A DNA stretch of 5,830 nucleotides from an uncultured Eubacteriales bacterium. Lineage in GTDB: Bacteria; Bacillota; Clostridia; Lachnospirales; Bianqueaceae. The stretch is taken from assembly GCA_900322165.1 (NCBI GenBank), contig ONYR01000378.1, positions 1 to 5,830 on the forward strand, given 5' to 3'. This document shows, one piece after another, positions 1 to 5,830 of this stretch. The stretch's first letter is position 1, and each line of letters begins with the position of its first letter. Below the pieces are notes generated by a model. It made no database searches, was not told the DNA's origin, and worked only from the letters and a program-made list of their open reading frames with translations. Position numbers and translations under genes: made by a program.

Positions 1-1
1 A

Positions 2-148
2 TGGTCAGCGGTGCCCGCTTATCTGTATCTGAAATATATTGTGGATACCAAACATGAGAAAACTGCGCTTCCTTCGGAGTGGACCGGTATCTACGCGCCC
101 ACAGCCGAGCTTCGCTTAGCGCAGACGGATGGGATTCTTCTCGCGTAA
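2..148 (+). CDS. Possible 3' end of a convergent gene, partial
   Basis: A plus-strand frame is open from the left edge and stops at TAA (146-148). It encodes about 48 residues, beginning WSAVPAYLYLKYIVDTKHEK and ending in DGILLA. The codons look like ordinary coding sequence and no other gene covers bases 1-115. If real, it is the C-terminus of a gene converging on the pilus operon, and its last 33 bases overlap the 3' end of the DUF6382 gene (116-148). The start lies outside the window, there is no recognisable domain, and I do not recognise the family. A minus-strand frame is also open over bases 1-115, so this could be chance openness. Existence is uncertain and function unknown. Confidence 0.4.
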   Translation, partial: WSAVPAYLYLKYIVDTKHEKTALPSEWTGIYAPTAELRLAQTDGILLA

Positions 149-886
149 AAAACGAATCAGCCTCAGCCATTTTTCCCAGAAGGAATCTTCTTTGAAAGGC
201 TCCGCGATCACAGCAAGCTGGGCCATGCGCTCTTCCTGTGTCGGTTTTGCGCTGACCTGCTCCGGTACCTGAGCCTCTTCGTCTTCTGCTTTCTGTTTAC
301 TGACTTCAAATTCTCTGACAATGGCAGCCGCTTCTTCCATGGATGGATTTCCGAGGAGCGGCTGTTGTTTGTTTGCCTCCGCTTCGCGTGCAAAGACCAT
401 CTTTGCAAACCGGTGAAGCTGCGCGATCGCTTGCAGATCTTCCCAGCGATCCCGCGCTGATTCCTCCCAGAGATACCGCGCCGTCTGTTTGAAAAACCCT
501 TCCTCCTCTCTTGGAGCATCTTCAAAAGGGAAATAGACGACCTGCAGTTTCGCCGGGCCGTCATACTCAGGCGTGATTCGGATCCAATCCGGGTCAAAGC
601 AGAGCTTTTCTTCATCGAGCAGATATCGGTCCAGTTCTTCCGTAAGATGAAGCAGTGCATCCACGATCTCGCCTGTTTCATCAGCGGAGGGTCTGCTTCC
701 GATCCATTCCTTCAGCGAAGTCCCTTCGGCCCGGTAAACAAGGGACGGGACTTCCTCTCCGTCATCCGGAGAAACCCAGCGATGCGGAAGCGCCCAAGCG
801 GCCTTTGAGATCATCACGGATTGGTATTCCTGACTGCACCTCTTCCCCAAGGCGGTTAAGGTTGTCTCTGTCTTTACGATCTGCAT
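116..886 (-). CDS. DUF6382 domain protein without FHA domain
   Basis: This 256-residue protein has no signal peptide or membrane helix and is probably cytoplasmic. Residues about 20-168 resemble the DUF6382 domain found beside clostridial Tad/Flp loci. Visible marks are RYLLDEEKLCFDPDWI (87-102), which matches the family's 'yLLdeehl.ldp..I' core, then VVYFPFED (116-123), then a helical stretch FFKQTARYLWEE (131-142). From memory, relatives usually continue through a linker into a phosphothreonine-binding FHA domain. Here residues 182-256 are a charged, helix-prone tail ending in NPIRLR and a TAA stop, with no FHA motifs. The start is ATG at 886, with AAAGGA nine bases upstream. It lies 32 bp after the peptidase gene, so it is probably the last gene of the operon. 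The biochemical role is unknown; regulation of pilus assembly is inferred from context and relatives. Confidence 0.8.
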   Translation of the reverse strand: MQIVKTETTLTALGKRCSQEYQSVMISKAAWALPHRWVSPDDGEEVPSLVYRAEGTSLKEWIGSRPSADETGEIVDALLHLTEELDRYLLDEEKLCFDPDWIRITPEYDGPAKLQVVYFPFEDAPREEEGFFKQTARYLWEESARDRWEDLQAIAQLHRFAKMVFAREAEANKQQPLLGNPSMEEAAAIVREFEVSKQKAEDEEAQVPEQVSAKPTQEERMAQLAVIAEPFKEDSFWEKWLRLIRFLREKNPIRLR

Positions 887-918
887 GATTCATTATCCTT
901 TGTTCATCATGATTATCC

Positions 919-1332
919 TCAGAGAAGCTTGCCGCTCATCCACCCGAGCAGCAGAAACGGAACGAGCGGCAAGGATTTCCCTTCTCCGTAAAAGGCCGTT
1001 ACGATCGACGCACACATTCCAAGATGCCAGGCACCCAAAAGCACCGCGTTTGTAAACAGGATCGGGTCCCAGAAAAAAGGCAGTACAGCCAGGACCCACA
1101 CATCGCCCCAGCCGGCAGCTTTTTTCGCGCGAAACCAAAGCGCCGCAGGGATGACGATCAGCGCGGTCAGCCCTTGCAGCATGAGAAGCCGTCCATCCGT
1201 GTTAAGGCATCGCAGTGCGGAAAGTGCACTCCAGCAAAGCAGCAGCCAGACGGACAGCTTTTTCCGCATCAGATCTTCCAGTGCCAGAAGACCGAAGGCC
1301 GCATCCCCCAGCGCCTCAAGCACCGCATTCAT
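919..1332 (-). CDS. A24-family prepilin peptidase (TadV/CpaA-like)
   Basis: This 137-residue, very hydrophobic membrane protein is a minimal aspartyl prepilin peptidase. It should cleave leader peptides from the Flp pilin and TadE-like pseudopilins at the cytoplasmic face of the membrane. Both catalytic aspartates of the A24 family are visible: Asp20 in ALEDLMRKKLS, and Asp77 in the GxGD motif GWGD (74-77). The C-terminal LPLVPFLLLGWM is also typical of the family. The N-terminal methyltransferase domain of PilD enzymes is absent, as is normal for TadV/CpaA-type enzymes. The start was set at ATG 1332-1330, not the in-frame upstream candidate at 1368. It overlaps the preceding stop as ATGA and has GGAGGAG eight bases upstream. 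Translation is probably coupled to the preceding gene. Family call is secure; the exact substrates are inferred from neighbours. Confidence 0.9.
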   Translation of the reverse strand: MNAVLEALGDAAFGLLALEDLMRKKLSVWLLLCWSALSALRCLNTDGRLLMLQGLTALIVIPAALWFRAKKAAGWGDVWVLAVLPFFWDPILFTNAVLLGAWHLGMCASIVTAFYGEGKSLPLVPFLLLGWMSGKLL

Positions 1333-2285
1333 CTGAAATACTCCTCCGATCCGTAGCAGAGCCCACACTGGGTCAGGCCGGCCGCGATCGCTTCCATCAG
1401 CGACATCGGGACAAGATCAGGAAAGAGGATCGCACAGGTGTGGGTATGGTATTTTTCACCGCCAACGGTGGCATAGACCGTGCCTTCTCCTCCGCCGCAG
1501 TTCGGGCAGGCTTGCAGCCCTTTGGCCTGCGCCTGAGACTCCGTCAGCACAACAATGTTTTTGTCGATCAGGAAGCAACTGAGTTTGTGATAATGCGCGC
1601 CCGATCCGATGCGGTAAACGATCTCTTCGGTCTCCTCCGCTTCCGACTTGACCGATCCCATCGTCTTATCCTTTTCTCCAAGGAACGCATGCACCGTCCG
1701 CACGATACGGGTGGATGGCTGGGTAAAGCCGCCCAGAAAGCTCCAGCTGACTTCGAGTACACCCTGGATCAGCCCTCCACGGCCCTCTTCAGAGTAGAAG
1801 AAGCGGCTTTCCAAAAGGGATATTCCACTCCATCCATCCTCCACTCCCCAGGCTTCCAGGGTTTCGTTTGTCCAGATCTGTCCCAGCTCCAGGTATAAAT
1901 ACCACTGCCCGGCAAGATCCATCACGGTCTGCTCGAGCATCGCGTCTGCATCCAGTCCTGCAAACAGCGATGTCCATGAAGCGCCGAGCCCTTCCAGCTC
2001 GGTCGCCTTATCTGCGGCTCCCTCGATTTCAACATCTTCAGCCCCGCCAGATCCTTCCAATACATCATCGGAGGGTTCGATTCCGGCTTTCTCAAGGACA
2101 TAACTCTCGGTCGCCGCCTTAGTCAGAATGTTTTGAAGATCCGCCTCAAGCATCGCGCCTGCAAGCACGATTCGAAGCAGATACAGAAACGGAACCAGCA
2201 CCAACACCAACACCGGGATCACGATCGCAGCCTCCACCGTGACCGAAGCCTGTAGTTTTCTACCGTTCATCGCGCTCATACCCAT
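1329..2285 (-). CDS. TadE-like pseudopilin with two C-terminal HxxxC-CxxC repeats
   Basis: A protein of up to 318 residues. The N-terminus is pilin-like: the segment SVTVEAA (14-20) has Glu18 at the +5 position, followed by a membrane helix at about 20-40. The residue before the expected cleavage point is Ala13 instead of Gly. Residues 45-220 form an acidic, probably extracellular domain that I do not recognise. The C-terminus carries two copies of a motif like the Ada-type zinc site: His233, Cys237, Cys260, Cys263, and His280, Cys284, Cys307, Cys310. The start is uncertain. ATG codons at 2285, 2279 and 2270 are in frame and none has a strong ribosome binding site; all overlap the end of the DUF5702 gene, so coupling is likely. 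It is followed by the peptidase gene with an ATGA overlap. Likely a minor pilin or assembly factor. Metal binding is inferred from residue spacing. Confidence 0.8.
   Translation of the reverse strand: MGMSAMNGRKLQASVTVEAAIVIPVLVLVLVPFLYLLRIVLAGAMLEADLQNILTKAATESYVLEKAGIEPSDDVLEGSGGAEDVEIEGAADKATELEGLGASWTSLFAGLDADAMLEQTVMDLAGQWYLYLELGQIWTNETLEAWGVEDGWSGISLLESRFFYSEEGRGGLIQGVLEVSWSFLGGFTQPSTRIVRTVHAFLGEKDKTMGSVKSEAEETEEIVYRIGSGAHYHKLSCFLIDKNIVVLTESQAQAKGLQACPNCGGGEGTVYATVGGEKYHTHTCAILFPDLVPMSLMEAIAAGLTQCGLCYGSEEYFR
1341..1347 (-). promoter_or_regulatory. Ribosome binding site of the prepilin peptidase gene
   Basis: GGAGGAG on the minus strand lies eight bases before ATG 1332, inside the coding end of the preceding gene. 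It decides the start: the in-frame candidate at 1368 lies upstream of this site and would add 12 residues. Confidence 0.8.
1356..1478 (-). repeat. Zinc-finger-like protein repeat 2 (residues 270-310)
   Basis: This encodes VYATVGGEKYHTHTC, then EAIAAGLTQCGLC. The ligands His280, Cys284, Cys307 and Cys310 have exactly the spacing of the first copy, 47 residues further on. The two copies share the VY start, the YH pair, the A-x-A/AAGL segment and the CxxC end, but are otherwise diverged, so the duplication is old. Confidence 0.7.
1497..1619 (-). repeat. Zinc-finger-like protein repeat 1 (residues 223-263)
   Basis: This encodes VYRIGSGAHYHKLSC, then about 20 residues, then GLQACPNC. The presumed ligands are His233, Cys237, Cys260 and Cys263 (H-x3-C-x22-C-x2-C). 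The layout, including the 'eA.a.Gl..C..C' end, matches small Ada-type and nuclease-tail metal sites known from other bacterial proteins. Confidence 0.7.
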
Positions 2286-4215
2286 ACGTTCCGGAAAGGT
2301 CCATCCTGCTCAGTCCGGAAACCGTTCCCGACACCGAAAACGCAGTCACCGCATTGGAAAGATCACATCCTCCGTGATTCAGCGACAGCAAGAGCTGGAT
2401 CCGCCCAAGCCTTGTTTCGCGCGGCATCATGTACACCAACAGCTTGAGATACTGCTCATAGTTCCATCCGCGCTCTCCGCCTTTCTCCGCTTCCGAAAGA
2501 GCCATCGTAACGACGGATGTCAGATCCACTCTCCAGCTTTCCTCATCCTTCCAAAGAGGCACTTTGGCCCCTTCGGTAAGGGCACGATAGTCCGCGGTTG
2601 CCTCGGCCATGCTCCAGGCCGTCAGGATTGCCCCGAAGGCGATCGCATCGCCGACACCCGGGAGGAGAATTCCACCGCTCGCCGCAGCGAGTGCTTCGAT
2701 TTCCGCACGTTTAGCCGTATCGGTCAGCAGGTACGACATGTTAAGCAACGTTCGAATCAGCATGATCCGGCTTCGGCATCCGCTGACATTCCGGTACTCG
2801 TTGTGACTTCCGACGATGATAAATTCCACTTCATTATTGAAGAACCGTCCCTGCATCTTGTCGCCGCGAAGGTTTTTCGGCTTCTTGCCGTCAGCCTCAA
2901 CGATCGTGTCGCGGAAGCTCCGAAACATCCCAACGGCATATTCACCGGTCAGAAATGTTGTTTCAAACGATTCACCGAGGCTAAGCGAGCGCAGCGAAGA
3001 AGCCATGCCGGACGCATCGAGCTCCTTTCCTTCCTCGAGCGCGTCCGCAAAGGCCTCCGCTTCTCCGAAATCCTTGTCCTCATCCGGTGCAAAGGTATAG
3101 ATATCCTGCGGATACCCTTTCACGTAGGCAAGGATCGCCTTCAGATCCACCGCTCGCGTCCCCTCACGGTACTCGTACGGCAGCTCGATCGAGTCATCGT
3201 ATCCGTCGATCCGCTCAAACTCTGCGATCGCATCGAGACAATCCTCCGCCGAGGTCGGATCATCCAGCATGGAAATCAGCCGATCGAGCCCTTTGCGCGC
3301 TGTTTCGGCCTTTTCTCCGTTTTTATGGAGGATCTGCTGAAATTCCGTCAGTTCCTCAGAGCCAAACGGAATCATTTCAAGGAGCGTATCCGCATTGTCC
3401 TTCTCCTCGATCTTAACAGCTTCTTCAATCAGGAGCACCAAGATCTCTTCGCCTCTCTCGCAAAGCGGGATCACCTCATCGAGCCACATGTAAGCCGTCT
3501 CCAGCATCCCAAGCTCCGAGGACGCGATCGTTCGGTAGACAGCGTACTCTGCCTGCGAAGGATCCGCCTCGATTGCGGCATCGATCTGAGCCGCTTCCAA
3601 AGCCATCTTGGCGAGGATCTCATCCACGGCTGCGCGGGATGGGTCTTTTTTCAGCAGTCCGTTCACGTAGAACGGTTCCTTCAGCCCATCTCCCCGCACT
3701 CCTTCCATGATCGTAACCAATTCAGCGTAGTAGGTTTGGTAGCTCACCAGCTCACCGCTGCTTTCAAGAAAGCTCTCAGCTCCCTCTGTGATTCCTTCCT
3801 CCTTCACATCCTGCAGAAGCCGAAGCACCTCTTCCAGAAGGCTCAGTGCCCCGCGCTCCTTCATGAACCGCCGGATCTGGTTTTCAAGCGCTTCCGCGTC
3901 CTGAAGGCTCGCCTCTTTCTGCAGCACCACATCGTACGCATACGTATCGAATCCGTGCCGCGAGTTTTCCTGAAGATAATAGGCAAAGCTCCCCTGCAGC
4001 CTTCCCTCCGGCACCATATACAAGCCGTAATCCTTGACCCAGTCTTTTTCATACTCTGCCATCACACTGTAGGCCGCCAGATCCAGGTCACGCCTTGCAG
4101 CCGTTTTCATTTCTTCGACCCGTCCAAAGGAAAAAAGCGCCAGCAGAAACATGATGACTGCCGAAAAAATGGCCGCGTAGAATACGCTCATCGATCCATC
4201 CAGTTTTCGACTCAT
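2260..4215 (-). CDS. DUF5702 domain protein of the Tad locus
   Basis: A 651-residue protein with one N-terminal membrane helix (about 10-30) after a short positive start MSRKLDGS; the bulk is probably outside the cell. The N-terminus copies the pilin pattern (Gly7 then SMSVF), but Phe12 stands where pilins have Glu at +5. Typical family marks follow: AAYSVMAEYEKDWVKDYGLY (48-67) near the N-terminus, and a conserved C-terminal region at about 415-600. That region contains FFNNEVEFIIVGSHNEYRNV, then AILTAWSMAEATADYRALTEG, then VPLWK. The middle (about 100-410) is acidic and helix-rich. The start is ATG 4215 with AAAGGAG five bases upstream; the in-frame GTG at 4221 overlaps that site and is less likely. 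It begins 16 bp after tadE and ends TAG inside the next gene's start region. The role is unknown. Its place suggests a large minor pilin-like or assembly subunit. Confidence 0.85.
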   Translation of the reverse strand: MSRKLDGSMSVFYAAIFSAVIMFLLALFSFGRVEEMKTAARRDLDLAAYSVMAEYEKDWVKDYGLYMVPEGRLQGSFAYYLQENSRHGFDTYAYDVVLQKEASLQDAEALENQIRRFMKERGALSLLEEVLRLLQDVKEEGITEGAESFLESSGELVSYQTYYAELVTIMEGVRGDGLKEPFYVNGLLKKDPSRAAVDEILAKMALEAAQIDAAIEADPSQAEYAVYRTIASSELGMLETAYMWLDEVIPLCERGEEILVLLIEEAVKIEEKDNADTLLEMIPFGSEELTEFQQILHKNGEKAETARKGLDRLISMLDDPTSAEDCLDAIAEFERIDGYDDSIELPYEYREGTRAVDLKAILAYVKGYPQDIYTFAPDEDKDFGEAEAFADALEEGKELDASGMASSLRSLSLGESFETTFLTGEYAVGMFRSFRDTIVEADGKKPKNLRGDKMQGRFFNNEVEFIIVGSHNEYRNVSGCRSRIMLIRTLLNMSYLLTDTAKRAEIEALAAASGGILLPGVGDAIAFGAILTAWSMAEATADYRALTEGAKVPLWKDEESWRVDLTSVVTMALSEAEKGGERGWNYEQYLKLLVYMMPRETRLGRIQLLLSLNHGGCDLSNAVTAFSVSGTVSGLSRMDLSGTYGYERDER

Positions 4216-4220
4216 GAACA

Positions 4221-4227
4221 CTCCTTT
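4221..4227 (-). promoter_or_regulatory. Ribosome binding site of the DUF5702 gene
   Basis: AAAGGAG on the minus strand ends five bases before ATG 4215. It lies in the 16-bp gap after tadE and selects ATG 4215 over the GTG at 4221, which shares a base with the site. Confidence 0.75.
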
Positions 4228-4231
4228 CTGC

Positions 4232-4684
4232 CTACTTCTTTTCCATCCGCTGAATCAGCTCTGTGATAAGATCAACCCGGTCCCTAAAGAGAACCGGGTC
4301 GATCGCATCGCTATGAACATCCATCCCGAACGAGACCGGGAGCAGTCCCGCGCAGCTTCCGCTCGCTCTCAGCGTCAGCGAATCGCTCAAAAACGATCCA
4401 CTCTCCGACCATGAAAACTCGCATGAAAGACCGCTCCGTCCCGTCGTTTTCGCCAACATATACTCATCCGCCTCCGCGATGGCTTCCTGCCTTCCCGCCC
4501 CTTCGCGCTCACGCATGCGGCACAGCATCATGCCTTCCTCGGCCACCGTGTGCACGTAAAAGCGCCAGCCAAAAGCCATTCCTACCTCGAGCAGCATGAC
4601 AAGGATCAAGAGAGTCAGGGGGAAAATCAATGCCATTTCAACGGTCACACTGCCGGGCAGCTGCCTCGAAGAGCGCCTAAGCAT
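4232..4684 (-). CDS. TadE-like pseudopilin
   Basis: A 150-residue TadE-family protein. It starts with a short basic leader, MLRRSSRQLPG, and then has the classical pilin-like cleavage segment: Gly11 before SVTVEMALIFP, with Glu16 at +5. A hydrophobic helix covers about 17-39. The remaining C-terminal domain is presumably outside the membrane and holds Cys88 and Cys111, which could form a disulfide. TadE proteins are pseudopilins needed for Flp pilus assembly. The length is usual for the family. The ATG at 4684 shares one base with the TGA of the pilin gene (TGATG), and no good ribosome binding site precedes it. Its translation probably depends on re-initiation after the pilin, which would keep it below pilin levels. 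Confidence 0.9.
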   Translation of the reverse strand: MLRRSSRQLPGSVTVEMALIFPLTLLILVMLLEVGMAFGWRFYVHTVAEEGMMLCRMREREGAGRQEAIAEADEYMLAKTTGRSGLSCEFSWSESGSFLSDSLTLRASGSCAGLLPVSFGMDVHSDAIDPVLFRDRVDLITELIQRMEKK

Positions 4685-4908
4685 CAGGGTGCGATGGATG
4701 CCGGATCGAAGACCGATCCCTGACCGGCGATGCTGTCAAGGATTCCGTCGACGAAATCGACAATGACGTCCTTAAACATCAGGGCCAGCGCGATCAGGAT
4801 GCTGATGACGAGCACGGTCTCTATGGTCGCCATTCCTTGATCGTCCTTCATCGCTTCCTGGAAGCGTGTCCACAGGCACACAAGTGCCGCTCCGAGTTTG
4901 TAAGCCAT
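4684..4908 (-). CDS. flp: Flp1-type type IVb major pilin precursor
   Basis: A 74-residue prepilin. The N-terminal part, MAYKLGAALVCLWTRFQEAM then KDDQG, is a 25-residue leader. The mature pilin of about 49 residues would begin at Met26 in MATIETVLVISILIALALMF, with Gly25 at -1 and Glu30 at +5, the hallmark of type IVb pilins. The hydrophobic helix (about 29-45) is followed by VIVDFVDGILDSI and a short tail. The start is ATG 4908, with AAGGAGGA four bases upstream. The longer frame starting at 4962 would put 18 unpilin-like residues ahead of this site and is rejected. A start at Met20 would give a more usual short leader but has a poorer site. It is the most strongly initiated gene of the cluster, as expected for the structural pilin. 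Confidence 0.9.
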   Translation of the reverse strand: MAYKLGAALVCLWTRFQEAMKDDQGMATIETVLVISILIALALMFKDVIVDFVDGILDSIAGQGSVFDPASIAP

Positions 4909-4912
4909 AATG

Positions 4913-4920
4913 TCCTCCTT
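4913..4920 (-). promoter_or_regulatory. Strong ribosome binding site of the pilin gene
   Basis: AAGGAGGA on the minus strand, followed by CATT and ATG 4908. It is a near-perfect anti-16S match and fixes the pilin start at 4908 instead of 4962. Confidence 0.85.
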
Positions 4921-4943
4921 ATGGTTATTGAATGTTTTGATCT

Positions 4944-4958
4944 GCCCGTCTGGCGGGC
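4944..4958 (-). other. Short GC hairpin between tadC and flp
   Basis: On the minus strand GCCCG and CGGGC form a five-pair stem with a five-base loop CCAGA. It lies in the 55-bp gap after the tadC stop and before the pilin ribosome binding site. The bases that follow (AGATCAAAACATTC) are not U-rich, so it is not a normal intrinsic terminator. It could protect or mark the 5' end of a processed flp message, which is inference only. Confidence 0.35.
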
Positions 4959-4963
4959 TCATG

Positions 4964-5830
4964 TTACAGGTTCATCGAGATCATTGCCGGAGACAGCACA
5001 ATGATCAGGATCACCAACAGCATCATCATCAAAGGAAGCAGCAGTTTGGTATCTGCCTCCTCCGATTTTTCCTTAACCTGCTTTTTTCTTGTCTCCCAGG
5101 CTTCCTCCGACATCTGCCTAAGACGCTCTTTGAGGTAATCATCGCCGCGTCTGAGGTTTTGTGTCAGAAGTGCGATAAATCGCCGAACTTCCCTCAAGGG
5201 GATGCGGGCAGAGAAGGCTTCGAGCGCTTCTCTCATCGAGGTTCCTTCCTTCATCTCCCGAGCGGCTCTCTCCACCTCTTCCAGAAGTGCGTCGCTCTTT
5301 CCGCTTTTGGCCCTCTCTTCACGGTAGTCCGCTCCGATCCGCTTCCATGCACTCATGAGGCTCAGACCCGCACCGATCAGAATCACCAGCTCACCCAAAA
5401 ACTCCGGATAGCTGACTTTGATCGCGGCAAGCCGTTTGTCGGCAAGCTGCTTGTAGTCCGCCGCCTCCTTGAAGTACAAAAGCAGCGGGACAAGCAGAAG
5501 CAGCAGTCCCCACAGCAGCGAATCCCCGGGGCGGGCGTTTTCCCACACGATCGCTGCCCCGTCTTGGGTCTGCGAGGGCAGCATGAGCACCTCTTCCCCG
5601 ACCGCGATGTCTTCGCGAATGCGTGCCAAAAGCTGTTCCTCCCTGGCTTTCTCATCAAGCTCCGAAAACGCTGCGCGGTAAAACGTAACCACGCATTCTT
5701 CCTGCACCGTCCCAAGCACTGCCGATGCCCGAAGGGACGCCTCTACGCGTTCATCTCCGCAGGCACCGAGCCACTCACCGTCTGAAGTAAGCACGCTCGG
5801 CGACAGGCTTTGGTAACTGATTCGGACCTC
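4964..5830 (-). CDS. TadC-like pilus platform protein, 5' end missing
   Basis: The frame is open to the right edge, so only the last 288 residues are present. The GTG 36 bases inside the edge (5794) is just codon 13 of this stretch, not the likely start. Residues 1-103 of the visible part are soluble and end with an LP(x10)W segment (LPSQTQDGAAIVW, 84-96). A membrane helix follows at about 104-119 (SLLWGLLLLLVPLLLY). Next come a cytoplasmic type II secretion F-like domain with YPEFLGELVILIGAGLSLMS (141-160), LREVRRFIALLTQNLRRGDD (212-231) and a KEKSEEADTK loop, and a C-terminal helix at about 262-282 ending SPAMISMNL. This matches TadC-family platform proteins, which anchor the assembly ATPase. 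The N-terminal part may be the extracellular insertion that I recall in clostridial TadC proteins. It lies immediately upstream of the pilin gene. TadB is the other possibility. Confidence 0.8.
   Translation of the reverse strand, partial: EVRISYQSLSPSVLTSDGEWLGACGDERVEASLRASAVLGTVQEECVVTFYRAAFSELDEKAREEQLLARIREDIAVGEEVLMLPSQTQDGAAIVWENARPGDSLLWGLLLLLVPLLLYFKEAADYKQLADKRLAAIKVSYPEFLGELVILIGAGLSLMSAWKRIGADYREERAKSGKSDALLEEVERAAREMKEGTSMREALEAFSARIPLREVRRFIALLTQNLRRGDDYLKERLRQMSEEAWETRKKQVKEKSEEADTKLLLPLMMMLLVILIIVLSPAMISMNL

Noticed and set aside
63..124. Inverted repeat CTGCGCT / AGCGCAG as a terminator
   Set aside because: The arms are only seven bases with a 48-base gap and no T-run on either strand, so it is not a credible intrinsic terminator.
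893..1138. Minus-strand frame of 81 codons within the peptidase gene
   Set aside because: It is in another frame of the well-supported A24 peptidase gene and has no domain or ribosome binding site of note.
1215..1898. Plus-strand open frame of 227 codons
   Set aside because: It is in codon register with the zinc-repeat TadE-like gene and is its antisense shadow. The product is low-complexity and basic.
2239..4266. Plus-strand open frame of 675 codons opposite the DUF5702 gene
   Set aside because: It is in exact codon register with the minus-strand gene, so it stays open simply because that gene rarely uses TTA, CTA and TCA. The translation is rich in Arg, His, Pro and Ser with no domain, while the minus-strand product has clear family motifs.
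4852..4866. Perfect inverted repeat CGCTTCC-T-GGAAGCG inside the pilin gene
   Set aside because: The one-base centre cannot form a hairpin loop without opening the stem, and it lies in the coding leader. It is probably chance, though a protein-binding palindrome cannot be excluded.
4909..4962. Upstream ATG at 4962 as the pilin start
   Set aside because: It would add 18 hydrophilic residues and put the strong AAGGAGGA site inside the coding region. ATG 4908 follows that site at normal distance.
4910..5785. Plus-strand open frame of 291 codons
   Set aside because: It is in codon register with the tadC-like gene on the other strand. The product has no recognisable domain.

Overview
The window is a stretch of a type IVb (Tad/Flp) pilus locus from a Gram-positive bacterium. 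It is most likely a member of the Clostridia (Bacillota) with a moderately GC-rich genome. The evidence for this is the gene set: a Flp1-type pilin, small TadE-like pseudopilins, a DUF5702 protein, a minimal A24 prepilin peptidase and a DUF6382 protein, in one tight collinear run. I know this combination from clostridial, especially Lachnospiraceae-like, genomes. No secretin or outer-membrane Tad component is seen. The ribosome binding sites are strong GGAGG types. Lineage and family names come from recognising motifs by eye; no database search was run.

Layout, in the direction of transcription (all on the minus strand, right to left): the 3' part of a tadC-like platform gene (5830-4964, running off the right edge); a 55-bp gap with a small GC hairpin and a strong ribosome binding site; the Flp pilin gene (4908-4684); a tadE-like gene (4684-4232, sharing one base with the pilin gene); a DUF5702 gene (4215-2260); a second TadE-like gene whose product ends in two cysteine/histidine zinc-finger-like repeats (2285-1329); a prepilin peptidase gene (1332-919, ATGA overlap); and a DUF6382 gene (886-116). 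Gaps are 55 bp or less and several genes overlap, so this looks like one operon. The ATPase (TadA/CpaF) and TadB are not in the window and would be expected beyond the right edge. At the left edge an open plus-strand frame (2-148) may be the end of a convergent gene.

How the parts work together: the peptidase should cleave the Flp pilin, and probably the TadE-like proteins, after the residue before the conserved (S/M)xxxE segment. The TadC-like protein is the inner-membrane platform on which an ATPase outside the window drives pilus assembly. The TadE, DUF5702 and zinc-repeat proteins each have one N-terminal membrane helix and an outward domain, as expected of minor pilins or assembly and tip factors. 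DUF6382 is a cytoplasmic protein, often joined to an FHA domain in relatives but not here, and probably regulatory.

The most notable points are the tandem HxxxC...CxxC repeats in the second TadE-like protein, the DUF6382 protein without its usual FHA domain, and the differences in the prepilin cleavage motif among the four pilin-like proteins. I see no mobile elements, CRISPR arrays, RNA genes or convincing intrinsic terminators.
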